Assembly: GCF_002211105.1 (NCBI RefSeq) | Contig: NZ_JPUA01000037.1 | Span: 314,613-378,612 of the forward strand | Source: Halomonas campaniensis | Lineage (GTDB): Bacteria; Pseudomonadota; Gammaproteobacteria; Pseudomonadales; Halomonadaceae | DNA: 64,000 nucleotides | Reading direction: 5' to 3' | In this document: positions 1-9,084 of the stretch, one piece after another | Layout: every line of letters begins with the position of its first letter | How positions within the stretch are numbered: position 1 is the first letter of the stretch | Position numbers and translations under genes: made by a program | Notes under the pieces: generated by a model | Database searches by the model: none | What the model was told of the DNA's origin: nothing | Seen by the model: only the letters and a program-made list of their open reading frames with translations

Positions 1-1297
1 TGGTGGGGCGATCAACCTGGACACCCAGCATATCGGCAAGAAACTGCATCACCCAGCTGTTCTTCACCATGCCGCCGTCGACGCGTAGCGTACCTGGCGG
101 AGCCTCCATATCGTCGTTCATACAGTGCTGCAGATCGCGGGTTTGGTAGCAGACTGCTTGAAGGCCAGCAGCCACGATTTCAGCAATCCCCGTGTCACGG
201 GTTAATCCAAAAATAGCGCCGCGCGCTTTCGGATCCCAGTGGGGAGCGCCCAAACCGGTAAAGGCGGGCACCAAATAAACGCTGTGCCCGCTGCGGGTCT
301 CCTGGGCCAAGGCTTCAGTCTCTGACGCGTCGGCAAACAGATTCAAGCCGTCGCGCAGCCACTGTACTGTCGCCCCCGCCACGAAGATACTGCCCTCCAT
401 GGCATAGGTCGGTTTGCCGTTAAGCCGGTAGCCAATGGTGGTCAATAGACGATTGCGCGACAGCGATGGCGTTTCACCCGTATTCACAATCATAAAACAG
501 CCGGTGCCATAGGTGCTTTTACCCATCCCCGGCTGAAAGCACGCCTGCCCCACCAGCGCCGCCTGCTGATCCCCCGCTACACCAGCAATGGGCAGCGCGG
601 CACCAAGCCAGTGCACGTCGGTGGTGCCAAAATCGTCGCTGGAGTCTTTCACCTCGGGCAGCAGATTGGCGGGAATATTAAACAGCGCCAGCAGCTCTTC
701 ATCCCACTCCTGGGTATGAATATTAAAAAGCGCCGTACGCGAAGCATTGGTGGCGTCGGTCACGTGCTGCTGACCACCGGTCAGCCGCCAGATTAAAAAG
801 CTATCGACCGTTCCAAACGCCAGCTCGCCCCGCTCCGCGCGCTCCCTGGCGCCCTCAACGTTATCCAATATCCAGGCAAGTTTTGTAGCCGAAAAATAGG
901 GATCGATCAGCAGGCCCGTTTTCGCTTGAACGACATCGGTATGACCTTGATCGCGCAGCGACTGGCATAAATCCGAAGTGCGGCGATCCTGCCAAACGAT
1001 GGCGTTATAGAGTGGTTTACCCGTTTTACGATCCCACAGAATAGTGGTTTCCCGCTGGTTGGTAATGCCGATGCCAGCTATTTGGTCAGCGGAAACCTTA
1101 GCGTTGTGCATGACCTCCCGACAGGTCGCCACCACCGTATCCCAGATATCTTCAGGGTTGTGCTCAATCCAGCCATCGTGGGGAAAGTGCTGAGCGAATT
1201 CTTGCTGGGCAACAGCGGCCACCTGCCCTTGACGGTCAAACAGAATAGCGCGGGAGCTGGTGGTACCTTGATCAATGGCGAGTATAAAAGAGGACAT
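1..1297 (-). CDS. glpK: Glycerol kinase, 3' part cut off by window edge
   Basis: Phosphorylates glycerol to sn-glycerol 3-phosphate with ATP in the cytoplasm, the first step of glycerol use. The minus-strand translation begins [20 protein letters not shown], the nucleotide-binding N-terminus of FGGY sugar kinases, and continues with ITNQRETT and, near the window edge, [20 protein letters not shown], which matches the GlpK C-terminal domain. About 432 of roughly 500 residues are present; the C-terminus lies outside. The start is the ATG at 1297. The convergent-direction neighbour upstream on the same strand is a GlpR-type repressor, and 20-bp-spaced repeats sit just upstream of this start, so glycerol-3-phosphate-responsive repression is likely. 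Identification is firm; only completeness is unknown. Confidence 0.95.
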   Translation of the reverse strand, partial: MSSFILAIDQGTTSSRAILFDRQGQVAAVAQQEFAQHFPHDGWIEHNPEDIWDTVVATCREVMHNAKVSADQIAGIGITNQRETTILWDRKTGKPLYNAIVWQDRRTSDLCQSLRDQGHTDVVQAKTGLLIDPYFSATKLAWILDNVEGARERAERGELAFGTVDSFLIWRLTGGQQHVTDATNASRTALFNIHTQEWDEELLALFNIPANLLPEVKDSSDDFGTTDVHWLGAALPIAGVAGDQQAALVGQACFQPGMGKSTYGTGCFMIVNTGETPSLSRNRLLTTIGYRLNGKPTYAMEGSIFVAGATVQWLRDGLNLFADASETEALAQETRSGHSVYLVPAFTGLGAPHWDPKARGAIFGLTRDTGIAEIVAAGLQAVCYQTRDLQHCMNDDMEAPPGTLRVDGGMVKNSWVMQFLADMLGVQVDRPT

Positions 1298-1302
1298 ATC
1301 GA

Positions 1303-1351
1303 GTTCGCTTTGTTGTATTGTCTTTCGATTTTGTATACTTACTTTCGCTTT
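1303..1351 (-). promoter_or_regulatory. Tandem GlpR operator candidates upstream of glpK
   Basis: Three copies of a 9-bp element, GTTCGCTTT at 1303, TTTCGATTT at 1323 and TTTCGCTTT at 1343, start exactly 20 bp apart, about two helical turns. They lie 6 to 54 bp upstream of the glpK start codon. DeoR-family GlpR repressors are known to bind tandem 20-bp operators with TTCG-type half-sites, so this array is most simply read as the GlpR operator of glpK. Confidence 0.6.
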
Positions 1352-1407
1352 ATTATCATCTAAGGCTACTCTAGCCACCCAAAATGCTCAAGGCTGAAAC
1401 TACCTCA

Positions 1408-2166
1408 TTATGCAATGTAGAGCGCCACATCGTGTTGCGTCAGCAAACGCTGAATCGCTTCCGGGGGTTTGCGATCCGTAAATAGCGCATCCAGCTGTTC
1501 CAGATTACCCTGCCGTACGACCGGATTACGATGAAACTTAGAGTAGTCCGCCGCCAAATAGATGCGCCGCGAATTGGCAATAATCGCCTGAGCAACGCGT
1601 ACTTCCTGGTAGTCGAACTCCAGCAGCGAACCATCTTCATCGATACCGCTGATGCCAATAATGCCGTAGTCCACTTTAAACTGGTTGATGAAGTCGATCG
1701 TCGCTTCACCAATGATCCCGCCGTCCCTAGAGCGCACCTGACCGCCGGCAATAATCACGGTAAAATCCTCTTTATGCTGCAGAATGGCGGCAACATTCAG
1801 ATTATTGGTAATTACCTCCAGGCCCTGGTGCTCTAATAGCGCCTGAGCAATCACTTCATTGCTGGTACCGATATTAATAAACAGTGAAGAGTGGTTAGGA
1901 ATGTGCTGGGCTAAACAGCGCGCAATGCGCTCCTTCTCTTCAAGGTGCAGCGTTTTGCGCGTGCTGTAGGCGGTATTCACTGTACTCGACTCGATTCCCA
2001 CACCGCCATGCACCCGCCTCACCCGCCCCTCGTCGGCCAGAGTGTTTAAATCGCGGCGAATGGTTTGCGGGGTCACGGCAAAATGGTCGGTGAGCTGCTC
2101 GATACTCATATAGCCGTGCTGACGAACCAGCTCGACAATGGCATCCTGACGAAATTGTTGATTCAT
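1408..2166 (-). CDS. glpR: DeoR-family repressor, glycerol-3-phosphate regulon type
   Basis: Transcriptional repressor expected to shut off glpK and related genes until glycerol 3-phosphate binds. The protein starts MNQQFRQDAIVELVRQHG, carries an N-terminal DeoR winged helix-turn-helix (residues about 5-57, with QTIRRDLNTLADEGRVRR as recognition region) and a C-terminal DeoRC sugar-phosphate sensor with INIGTSNEVIAQALL and the GIIGISGIDEDGSLL segment. Length is 252 residues, the same as the enterobacterial GlpR. An in-frame TTG at 2214 would add 16 residues, but the ATG at 2166 fits the family N-terminus. It lies directly upstream of glpK on the same strand with about 110 bp between them. Confidence 0.88.
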   Translation of the reverse strand: MNQQFRQDAIVELVRQHGYMSIEQLTDHFAVTPQTIRRDLNTLADEGRVRRVHGGVGIESSTVNTAYSTRKTLHLEEKERIARCLAQHIPNHSSLFINIGTSNEVIAQALLEHQGLEVITNNLNVAAILQHKEDFTVIIAGGQVRSRDGGIIGEATIDFINQFKVDYGIIGISGIDEDGSLLEFDYQEVRVAQAIIANSRRIYLAADYSKFHRNPVVRQGNLEQLDALFTDRKPPEAIQRLLTQHDVALYIA

Positions 2167-2177
2167 AAGCCCGGCCT

Positions 2178-2245
2178 GTTCGATTTTTGTTGGTATATGA
2201 ACATAATTTAGCAAAATTTTCGAAATCTAATAGTGCTTTTCGAAC
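2178..2245. promoter_or_regulatory. Phased TTCG sites upstream of glpR
   Basis: TTTTCGAAA (2217-2225) and TTTTCGAAC (2237-2245) are 20 bp apart, and GTTCGATTT (2178-2186) puts its CG exactly 40 bp before the first. The spacing and core are the same as in the array upstream of glpK, which suggests GlpR autoregulation. This is inference from spacing and similarity. Confidence 0.45.
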
Positions 2246-2298
2246 ACGTCGACAGCTGCCCCCCACAGACCCTGCGCCCGATTTGGCTATTTTTGCTA

Positions 2299-4257
2299 TT
2301 AAAGCGGCCACACCAGCAGGATCATTGGAATAGCGACTACCAGCACCACCAGCGACAACGGCAGGCCCAATTTCCAATAATCGCCAAAGCGGTAGCCGCC
2401 AGGCCCAAGCACCAGCGTATTGGATTGGTGCCCGATAGGGGTTAAAAACGCACAGGAAGCGCTGACGGCCACCACCATCAAAAAGGGGTCTAGTGAGACA
2501 TCAAAGCCTTTCGCCAAACTCACCGCAATAGGAGCCATCAGCAGTGCAGCCGCTGCATTATTCACCACATTCGAGAGCAGCATAGAGAGTAAAAACAGAC
2601 CCACCATAGTGACGACCACCGGCCAATCGCTGCCAAAGCTAAGCAGCGCGTTAGCAATCAAATCCGCACCACCGCTGGTTTCTAATGCTTCACCCACGGG
2701 TATCATCGCCGCTAGCAGAACGATCACCGGGCCATCAATCGCTTGATACCCTTCGCGTAGCGGTAACACGCCAATCAGTAGCGAAATCAGTGCCGCGGTG
2801 CTCATGGCCACTGCGGCCGGAAGTAGATCAAACAGCATGGCCATAATCGCCAAAGCAAAAATTGCAATCGACACGGCGAGCTTGCGCGGCTGTCCCAGAT
2901 GCAATTCTCGGCTAGCCAGGGGCAGACAGCCCAGCGAAGCGAGGCTATCTGATATCTCATTTTCGCTGCCCTGGAGGAGCAAAACATCACCGTTTTTAAA
3001 ACGAATATCCCGCAACCGCTGCTTCAAGCGCCCCCCATCCCGTGCCACGGCCACCAAGTGCAGTCCAAACTGATGGTTCAAGCGCAACTGGCGAACGCTG
3101 CGGTTAATCATCATAGAGTCATTGCGCACCACGGCTTCGATCAGCTGCAGGCCTTCGGTATCAACGGGCTGTTGATCCTGTGCAGCGTTTTTCTTTTTAG
3201 CCTTATTGGCATCTTTGTCACTGGCTGGATGCTCAGCGTCTTGCACTTCTGGATCGTCCTCGAGCTCTTCCTCAAGTTCAGCAATCGCGCTAAGCCCCAC
3301 TTTGTCTTCCAGCATTTGGAGCTCTTCAGGCCCTGCCTCTAATAGCAGTATATCGCCCTCTTCCAGGGCGCCGTGGAAGTTATACCCCGCACGACGATTG
3401 TCATCACGCACTACCGCTAACACGGGGATGGTTTCGTCCAGCTCGTCGCGCAACTGCTGTAGCGTTAAGCCTTTTGCTTTCGACTCTTCGCCTACTTTCA
3501 GTTCGACCAAATAGTTGGCGGTATCGAACATTTCATCCGTAGAGGCCTGACCGCTACGCTTGGGCGTCAAACGCCAGCCCACCAGAACAATAAAGGCCAG
3601 CCCCGCCAGCGCCACTGCGATGCCGACAGGCGAGAAGCTAAACATACTAAATGCTTCGTCCGTCACCTCTCGGCGATAACTGGAAATAATGATATTGGGC
3701 GGGGTGCCAATTAACGTTGTCAGCCCCCCAAGTAAAGAGCCAAACGCCAGGGGCATAAGCAGTAAAGAAGGCGAGGTGTTGTGTTCGCGGGCAAGCCGCA
3801 TAGCTACTGGTAGTAGCAGTGCCAGGGCACCCACGTTGTTCATAATACCCGATAGCAGCACAATGGTACCCACCAGCACCAGGAGCTGGAGTAGCAGATT
3901 CTCCCCCACCTTAAGCACTTGGTTGGCAATAATATCGACCACGCCCGAGCGCTCGAACCCCCGGCTAAGTACCAGCACGGCGGCCACGGTAATCACCGCC
4001 GGATGACCAAAGCCTGTAAACGCGCTTTCGGCCGGCACAAGCCCCAGCATGACTGAACCCAGCAATGCCGCCAGCGCCACTAGGTCATAACGAAAGCGAC
4101 CCCATATAAACGCGGCAAGCGTCAGACCCAGCACGATAAACACCAGTGTGCTGGGAGTAAGCGTTAACCCGCCAAGATCCAATGCTTCAATACTTACATT
4201 CTCAATACCGGAGCCCTCAGCGCTTGAGCCCTCAACACTTATGTCCTCAGCCGACAT
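2299..4257 (-). CDS. SLC13/DASS-type anion transporter with two RCK_C domains
   Basis: Predicted inner-membrane carrier of the divalent anion:sodium symporter family (substrates in this family include sulfate and dicarboxylates; the substrate here is not evident). Of 652 residues, about 10 hydrophobic segments form two halves, with the paired family motifs MNNVGALALLLPVA (around 140) and NVVNNAAAALLMAPIA (around 565), plus GTPPNIIISS and GHQSNTLVLGPGGY. Between the halves (about 235-450) lie two soluble TrkA-C/RCK_C-like domains linked by an acidic and lysine-rich stretch, the usual layout of the bacterial subfamily. The N-terminus has a Ser/Glu-rich, slightly repetitive leader (SAEDISVEGSSAEGSG). 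It stands alone between glpR and a terminator. Confidence 0.85.
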   Translation of the reverse strand: MSAEDISVEGSSAEGSGIENVSIEALDLGGLTLTPSTLVFIVLGLTLAAFIWGRFRYDLVALAALLGSVMLGLVPAESAFTGFGHPAVITVAAVLVLSRGFERSGVVDIIANQVLKVGENLLLQLLVLVGTIVLLSGIMNNVGALALLLPVAMRLAREHNTSPSLLLMPLAFGSLLGGLTTLIGTPPNIIISSYRREVTDEAFSMFSFSPVGIAVALAGLAFIVLVGWRLTPKRSGQASTDEMFDTANYLVELKVGEESKAKGLTLQQLRDELDETIPVLAVVRDDNRRAGYNFHGALEEGDILLLEAGPEELQMLEDKVGLSAIAELEEELEDDPEVQDAEHPASDKDANKAKKKNAAQDQQPVDTEGLQLIEAVVRNDSMMINRSVRQLRLNHQFGLHLVAVARDGGRLKQRLRDIRFKNGDVLLLQGSENEISDSLASLGCLPLASRELHLGQPRKLAVSIAIFALAIMAMLFDLLPAAVAMSTAALISLLIGVLPLREGYQAIDGPVIVLLAAMIPVGEALETSGGADLIANALLSFGSDWPVVVTMVGLFLLSMLLSNVVNNAAAALLMAPIAVSLAKGFDVSLDPFLMVVAVSASCAFLTPIGHQSNTLVLGPGGYRFGDYWKLGLPLSLVVLVVAIPMILLVWPL

Positions 4258-4641
4258 CCTTTTCCCACTCCCTTGCTGGCGTTTGAAAGTTCACCACGCG
4301 ACCAATGCACGCCACGCTTTAACATGGCTATTTCTTCTGCACATTAGACGTTTACTATACAGAGGTATAGACCCTGCATATACCAAGCCTATAAACACTT
4401 AGCCAAAAGGTAAAAAAGCTCGGCAAAGCCGAGCTTCATAACGGTAGTGTAATGAAGAGTAAAACGGGCTAATAAAAGCGCTTACTTTTGGTACTCAACA
4501 ATAACGAGAACATCAACCATCTTATAGCGGTGCGCGCAGCCTTCGAGGTATCGGGCACTTCCCTGCCCTGGCGAAAGCCACCGCTTCAGGTTGAACTCGG
4601 CTCCTCATCTCAAAAAATTATCGTCGGCTAAAGTGAACTCG
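4258..4641. other. Intergenic region with terminator and short orphan reading frame
   Basis: This 384-bp gap separates the transporter start from the quinone oxidoreductase end. It holds a strong minus-strand terminator (4416-4436). Between that terminator and the upstream gene, the minus strand has a 40-codon open frame (about 4604 to 4482) without a usable start codon. It ends KMVDVLVIVEYQK and may be the remnant of a lost gene or the 3' tail of a transcribed RNA. I do not recognise the peptide. Confidence 0.35.
4411..4436 (-). terminator. Rho-independent terminator
   Basis: A 9-bp perfect stem AAGCTCGGC/GCCGAGCTT with an AAA loop (4416-4436) is followed on the minus strand by a run of T (the A run at 4412-4417). 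It would end transcription coming from the quinone oxidoreductase direction. Confidence 0.85.
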
Positions 4642-5619
4642 CTACGGTAAAAGAATAGTAGAACCGGTGGTTTTGCGGCTTTGCAGGGCGTCTTGTGCTT
4701 TGCCCGCTTCGGCAAGTGGGTAGCGGTTGGCGATATCGATTTTGACTTTACCGCTTTCAATCATGGCGAAAAACTCTTCGCACATCTTCTCCAAACGCTC
4801 GCGGGTGTCGGCGTAGCCATTCAGGCTGGGACGGGTCACGTAAAGCGCGCCTTTCTGGTTAAGGATACCGATATTGACGCCATCCACCGGGCCAGAAGCG
4901 TTGCCAAAGCTGACCATCAGCCCACGGGGTTTTAGGCAGTCCAGTGACATTTCCCAGGTGTCTTTACCCACCGAGTCGTACACCACATCGCACATATCGC
5001 CGTTGGTAAGCTCGCGTACGCGATCCACCACGTTCTCTTCGCTGTAATTAATTGTCGCCCAGGCGCCGTTGGCCATGGCTAGATCCGCTTTTTCCTGAGA
5101 ACTGACTGTGCCGATCAGCTTAACGCCTAACGACTTCGCCCACTGGCAGGCAATCGAACCTACCCCGCCCGCTGCGGCGTGGAACAGAATGGTCTCGCCA
5201 CCTTGTAGTTCATAGGTTTGGCGCAGCAGATACTGCACGGTAAGGCCCTTGAGCATACTCGCCGCTGCGGTTTCGAAATCAACGAAGTCGGGGAGTTTGA
5301 CCACTTTAGCCGCTGGCAGCGTATGCAGCTCTGAATAAGCGCCCAAAGGGCCTTGGGCATAGGCCACGCGATCGCCAACCTGAATGTGTGTGACTCCTTC
5401 GCCAACCGCATCGACCACGCCTGCACCTTCGGTGCCTAGACCAGAAGGCATGGAAGGGGCTGGATAGAGGCCGGTACGAAAATAGATGTCGATAAAATTA
5501 AGGCCAACGGCTTTATTAGCAACACGCACTTCACCCTGACCAGGTTCAGCAGGGGTAACGTCGACCAGTTCAAGTACCTCAGAACCGCCGGTGCGGGCAA
5601 ACTGAATACGCTGAGACAT
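4642..5619 (-). CDS. qor: NADPH:quinone oxidoreductase, zinc-free MDR family
   Basis: Cytoplasmic medium-chain dehydrogenase/reductase predicted to reduce quinones with NADPH. The 325-residue protein has a GroES-like N-terminal half (GLNFIDIYFRTGLYP, GTEGAGVVDAVGEGV) and a Rossmann half with AAAGGVGSIACQWAKSLG at about 150, a hallmark of Qor/zeta-crystallin proteins. The catalytic-zinc cysteine and histidine of alcohol dehydrogenases are absent. Length matches E. coli QorA (327). The start at 5619 has AAGGAG six bases upstream. It is monocistronic, divergent from the phosphodiesterase gene, and followed by the terminator at 4411-4436. The precise substrate could be another alpha,beta-unsaturated carbonyl. 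Confidence 0.88.
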   Translation of the reverse strand: MSQRIQFARTGGSEVLELVDVTPAEPGQGEVRVANKAVGLNFIDIYFRTGLYPAPSMPSGLGTEGAGVVDAVGEGVTHIQVGDRVAYAQGPLGAYSELHTLPAAKVVKLPDFVDFETAAASMLKGLTVQYLLRQTYELQGGETILFHAAAGGVGSIACQWAKSLGVKLIGTVSSQEKADLAMANGAWATINYSEENVVDRVRELTNGDMCDVVYDSVGKDTWEMSLDCLKPRGLMVSFGNASGPVDGVNIGILNQKGALYVTRPSLNGYADTRERLEKMCEEFFAMIESGKVKIDIANRYPLAEAGKAQDALQSRKTTGSTILLP

Positions 5620-5845
5620 TAGGACTCCTTCTTGTGTAATTTGCTAATTATTCGGTTGAGACGCCATCTCTGAATAATGCTAAGCATGGCAACAGGTGCT
5701 GCTATACAAGCGCGTCGCGGCGTTTAAATCAAGCTAGCACGCTAGCGTATTTTTACCCATTAGAACGCAAGGCAATGCAATCCTGCTGTCATGCGCCCAT
5801 GCTAGTATTAGCGCTTCTTTATCGTCTAAGGCTTAGAGATTTGTC

Positions 5846-6601
5846 ATGACGCATCCCGCTATTCAACTCCCTGCGCTGATTGCTCACCGCGGCTACTCCG
5901 CCGCTGCCCCTGAAAACACCCTCGCGGCGGTGCGCGCCGCCCATGAAGCGGGAGCCACATGGGTAGAGCTGGATGTGCAGCTACTGGGTGATGGCACCCC
6001 AGTGATTTGGCACGATGGCGATGTCGCTCGCTGCTCAAACGGACGTGGTGGGCTCGCCTCCATGAGCTGGGCCAAGGCGCAAACCCTGGATGCCGGGGGG
6101 TGGTTTGACGACCGTTTTTCAGGTGAGAAGATGCCTAGCCTCAGCGAGATGTTGGCACTGCTTAACGAGCTGGAGATGGGCGTCAATATGGAAATCAAGG
6201 TCAATAAAGGCCGCGACCCCATCGCGCTGGTGGAACGTGCACTGCCGGAGATGCTCGACACCCTCCCCCCCGAACGCTTGATAATCTCCTCCTTCAATGC
6301 CGCCGCTCTTGGCCACTGCCGTCAATTTGCCAGCAAAGAGCGGCTGGCTCTGGGCGTACTGTTCGGAAGCGTGCCCAAAAGCTGGCGTGAGCAGTGCGAG
6401 GCCATTGAGGCGTTTAGCGTGCACCCCCACTGGCCGCGTTTGAAGCGCGCCCAAGCCGACGCTATACAGCGCGATGGCTATCAAATATTGTGCTATACCG
6501 CCAATGACCCCAGCGCTTTCCATAGCCGCTGGGAGTGGGGTATCGGCAGTGTCATCACTGATGAACCCGCCGCGTTCAAACGTTTTTTAGACAGCCATTG
6601 A
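5846..6601 (+). CDS. ugpQ: Cytoplasmic glycerophosphodiester phosphodiesterase
   Basis: Hydrolyses glycerophosphodiesters, the deacylated phospholipids, to sn-glycerol 3-phosphate and an alcohol. The 251-residue TIM-barrel protein shows the GDPD signature near the N-terminus: AHRGYSAAAPENTLAA with catalytic His-Arg-Gly, then WVELDVQLLGDGTPVIWHD containing the metal-binding Glu/Asp and the second catalytic His. NMEIKVN and CYTANDPSAF follow as later barrel motifs. There is no signal peptide, so it corresponds to the cytoplasmic UgpQ type rather than periplasmic GlpQ. Its product feeds the same glycerol-3-phosphate pool as glpK. It is followed 43 bp downstream by nfo on the same strand. Confidence 0.9.
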   Translation: MTHPAIQLPALIAHRGYSAAAPENTLAAVRAAHEAGATWVELDVQLLGDGTPVIWHDGDVARCSNGRGGLASMSWAKAQTLDAGGWFDDRFSGEKMPSLSEMLALLNELEMGVNMEIKVNKGRDPIALVERALPEMLDTLPPERLIISSFNAAALGHCRQFASKERLALGVLFGSVPKSWREQCEAIEAFSVHPHWPRLKRAQADAIQRDGYQILCYTANDPSAFHSRWEWGIGSVITDEPAAFKRFLDSH

Positions 6602-6644
6602 CCAGTAACGCGTGATACGTTCAAACACTGACAAGGAGTCCACC

Positions 6645-7487
6645 GTGAAGTACCTAGGAGCCCACGTGAGCGCCGCTGGCGGAGCAGACCAAGCCGTGCA
6701 GCGAGCGGTGGAAATTGGTGCGGATGCGTTTGCGCTATTCACCAAAAATCAGCGTCAATGGAAAGGTAAACCGCTCACCGATGAGGCCATTCAAGCCTTT
6801 CGCGACGCCTGCGCCGAGCATAATTTTGCCCCTGAACAGATTTTGCCCCACGACAGCTATCTGATTAACCTCGGCCACCCCGAGCAGGAAGGCCTACGCA
6901 AATCCCGGGATGCCTTTCTGGATGAGATGCAGCGCTGCGAGCAGTTGGGACTGACGCTGCTTAATTTTCACCCTGGCAGCCATTTGAACAAAATCAGCGA
7001 AAGCGACTGCTTGAAACGTATCGCTGAATCCGTCAATGAAGCGCTAACGCATACCCAAGGGGTTACCGCAGTCATTGAAAATACCGCCGGGCAAGGCACT
7101 AACCTGGGCTGGCGCTTCGAGCATTTGGCCGAAATCATCGCCCACGTGGACGACAAAACTCGCGTGGGGGTGTGTATTGACACCTGCCACGCCTTTGCGG
7201 CGGGCTATGATTTACGCACGACCGAGGCCACCCAAGCAACGCTCGATGAGCTAGGCAGCGTTGTCGGCTTTGAGTATCTGCGCGGCATGCATTTAAACGA
7301 TGCTAAAAGCAACCTTGCCAGCCGCGTGGATCGCCACCATAGCCTGGGCAAAGGCAACATCGGTCTGCCCGCCTTTACCGCTATCATGCAGGAACCACGG
7401 ATTAACGCTATTCCCATGATCCTGGAGACCATCGAACCCGAGATATGGGCCGATGAAATAGCGTGGCTGCGCGCTCAAGCCTCCTGA
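6645..7487 (+). CDS. nfo: Endonuclease IV (AP endonuclease)
   Basis: Base-excision-repair enzyme that cuts 5' of abasic sites using a three-metal centre. The 280-residue protein begins [18 protein letters not shown] and carries the family metal-ligand motifs in order: [38 protein letters not shown] followed by [12 protein letters not shown], and ILETIEP. E. coli Nfo has 285 residues. The start is the GTG at 6645 because AAGGAG (6633-6638) sits six bases upstream; an earlier GTG at 6612 has no such site and would add 11 residues absent from the family. It is on the same strand as ugpQ and probably co-transcribed. Confidence 0.95.
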   Translation: MKYLGAHVSAAGGADQAVQRAVEIGADAFALFTKNQRQWKGKPLTDEAIQAFRDACAEHNFAPEQILPHDSYLINLGHPEQEGLRKSRDAFLDEMQRCEQLGLTLLNFHPGSHLNKISESDCLKRIAESVNEALTHTQGVTAVIENTAGQGTNLGWRFEHLAEIIAHVDDKTRVGVCIDTCHAFAAGYDLRTTEATQATLDELGSVVGFEYLRGMHLNDAKSNLASRVDRHHSLGKGNIGLPAFTAIMQEPRINAIPMILETIEPEIWADEIAWLRAQAS

Positions 7488-7598
7488 ACAGTGGATACAA
7501 AGAGTCAGCCTACGATGCAGCGTTTTTTGCACGGCCGGTAATGCTTGCCTACGCTTAAACTCCTTTACCCAAGCCCCTGCCTACGTAAGGAGTGTGCA

Positions 7599-9014
7599 AT
7601 GAGCGATACCGATCTCGGCAGTTTAGATGCCCAGACCCTAGCTCACTTGTTTGAAAGCCGAGAGGCCCCCCCGCTAGAAGCGACTCGTGCCGCTCTTGAG
7701 CGAATCGAGCGCTTCAACCCAGACGTTAACGCCTATGTATATATAGATGCTGAAGGCGCAGAATCGGCGGCCAAAGCCTCGGCACGGCGCTGGGGGCAAG
7801 GCAAGCCGCTAAGCCCCATCGACGGGGTGCCGGTATCACTTAAAGACCTGACTCAAGTGGCGGGCATGCCCTGCCGGGAAGGCTCGCTAACCTCTTCTGA
7901 TGCGTTATGCGACACCGATGCGCCTCCCGCTCGCATGCTGCGTGAAGCGGGCGCCGTCCTACTAGGCAAAACCAACACGCCCGAATTTGGCTGGAAAGCC
8001 GTGACCGATAACCGCGTCTTTGGCGCCACGGCTAACCCCTGGGATACGCGCTTAACCCCCGGCGGCTCTTCCGGCGGGGCCGCCGCGGCCGCCGCGCTCA
8101 ATATGGGTGTGCTACACCAGGGTGGCGACTCCGGCGGTTCCATCCGCATCCCCGCGGCGTTCACTGGTGTTTTTGGCTTCAAACCCACATTTGGCTGGAC
8201 GCCCCAATGGCCACCGGCTAAAGAGCCCAGCCTATCGCACCTGGGGCCGTTAACGCGCACCGTGCGCGACGCCGTCAGCATGCTCAATGTGATGGGCCGC
8301 TACGACTACCGTGACCCTTACGCCACCCGCGGGCAGCCTGAGTGCTGGGGGATGGATTTGGATAAAGGTTTAACCGGACTACGGATTGGCTACTCGGCTG
8401 ATCTTGGCTACGCCAAGGTAGATCCACAGGTTGCCGAGCGCGTGCGAGAAGCAACCGGCAGACTGGAGGCGTTGGGCGCTGAAATCGTCGAAGTACATCC
8501 CGGCTTTTCGTCACCGCTGGATACCTTCCGCAAGCTTTGGTTTACCGCCTCTTTAGAGCAGTGGTCACAAATGGATGATGACCAGCGTACGCTGCTGGAT
8601 CCCGGCATGGTGGCCAATGCCCGTGAGGCCGAACCCTGGAAAGCCGTTGAGCTGTTCCGTGCCTTGGCAGACCGCGCAGAGTTAACCCAGCGCCTGGAGC
8701 ACTTTAACCAAGAGTACCACCTGCTAATGACACCCTCGGTGGCGATACCGCCGTTTGAAATAAATCAGGAAGTCCCCCCCGGCAGCGACATGCGGGACTG
8801 GGAGGAGTGGGCGCCCTTTAGCTATCCTTTTAACCTTAGCCAGCAGCCCGCCGCCTCGGTGCCCTGCGGATTTACCGATAAAGGATTGCCGGTAGGCTTT
8901 CAGCTAGCAGGAGGCAAATATGATGATGCTCGCGTTCTGCGCGCCTGCCATGCCTACATGGAAGCGCATCCGCCGCGCTTTCCCAGCGTACCTAACCCTG
9001 CCCAGTATGCTTAA
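7599..9014 (+). CDS. Amidase-signature family amidase
   Basis: Predicted amide hydrolase using the Ser-cisSer-Lys triad. The 471-residue protein has the catalytic lysine in GVPVSLKDLTQ, the cis-serine in LTPGGSSGGAAAA and the nucleophile serine in QGGDSGGSIRIPAAFTG, followed by FGFKPTFGW. These are the complete hallmarks of the AS family, which includes GatA, but no GatB/GatC genes are nearby, so it is a stand-alone amidase with unknown substrate. The start at 7599 follows TAAGGAG (7586-7592) by six bases; the longer frame from 7545 lacks that. A bidirectional terminator lies directly downstream. Confidence 0.88.
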   Translation: MSDTDLGSLDAQTLAHLFESREAPPLEATRAALERIERFNPDVNAYVYIDAEGAESAAKASARRWGQGKPLSPIDGVPVSLKDLTQVAGMPCREGSLTSSDALCDTDAPPARMLREAGAVLLGKTNTPEFGWKAVTDNRVFGATANPWDTRLTPGGSSGGAAAAAALNMGVLHQGGDSGGSIRIPAAFTGVFGFKPTFGWTPQWPPAKEPSLSHLGPLTRTVRDAVSMLNVMGRYDYRDPYATRGQPECWGMDLDKGLTGLRIGYSADLGYAKVDPQVAERVREATGRLEALGAEIVEVHPGFSSPLDTFRKLWFTASLEQWSQMDDDQRTLLDPGMVANAREAEPWKAVELFRALADRAELTQRLEHFNQEYHLLMTPSVAIPPFEINQEVPPGSDMRDWEEWAPFSYPFNLSQQPAASVPCGFTDKGLPVGFQLAGGKYDDARVLRACHAYMEAHPPRFPSVPNPAQYA

Positions 9015-9031
9015 CACTTGTACCACATGAA

Positions 9032-9066
9032 AAAACCCAGCCAGGTGTAATGCCTGGCTGGGTTTT
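9032..9066. terminator. Bidirectional rho-independent terminator
   Basis: AAAACCCAGCCAGG (9032-9045) pairs perfectly with CCTGGCTGGGTTTT (9053-9066) around a 7-nt loop. The A/T ends give a T run on both strands, so it serves both the amidase gene and the convergent lipoprotein gene. Confidence 0.9.
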
Positions 9067-9084
9067 AACGATCAAAAGCGAACG

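Noticed and set aside
7599..9014. GatA subunit of the tRNA amidotransferase
   Set aside because: The amidase signature fits, but no gatB or gatC lies beside it and the sequence outside the signature looks like stand-alone amidases.
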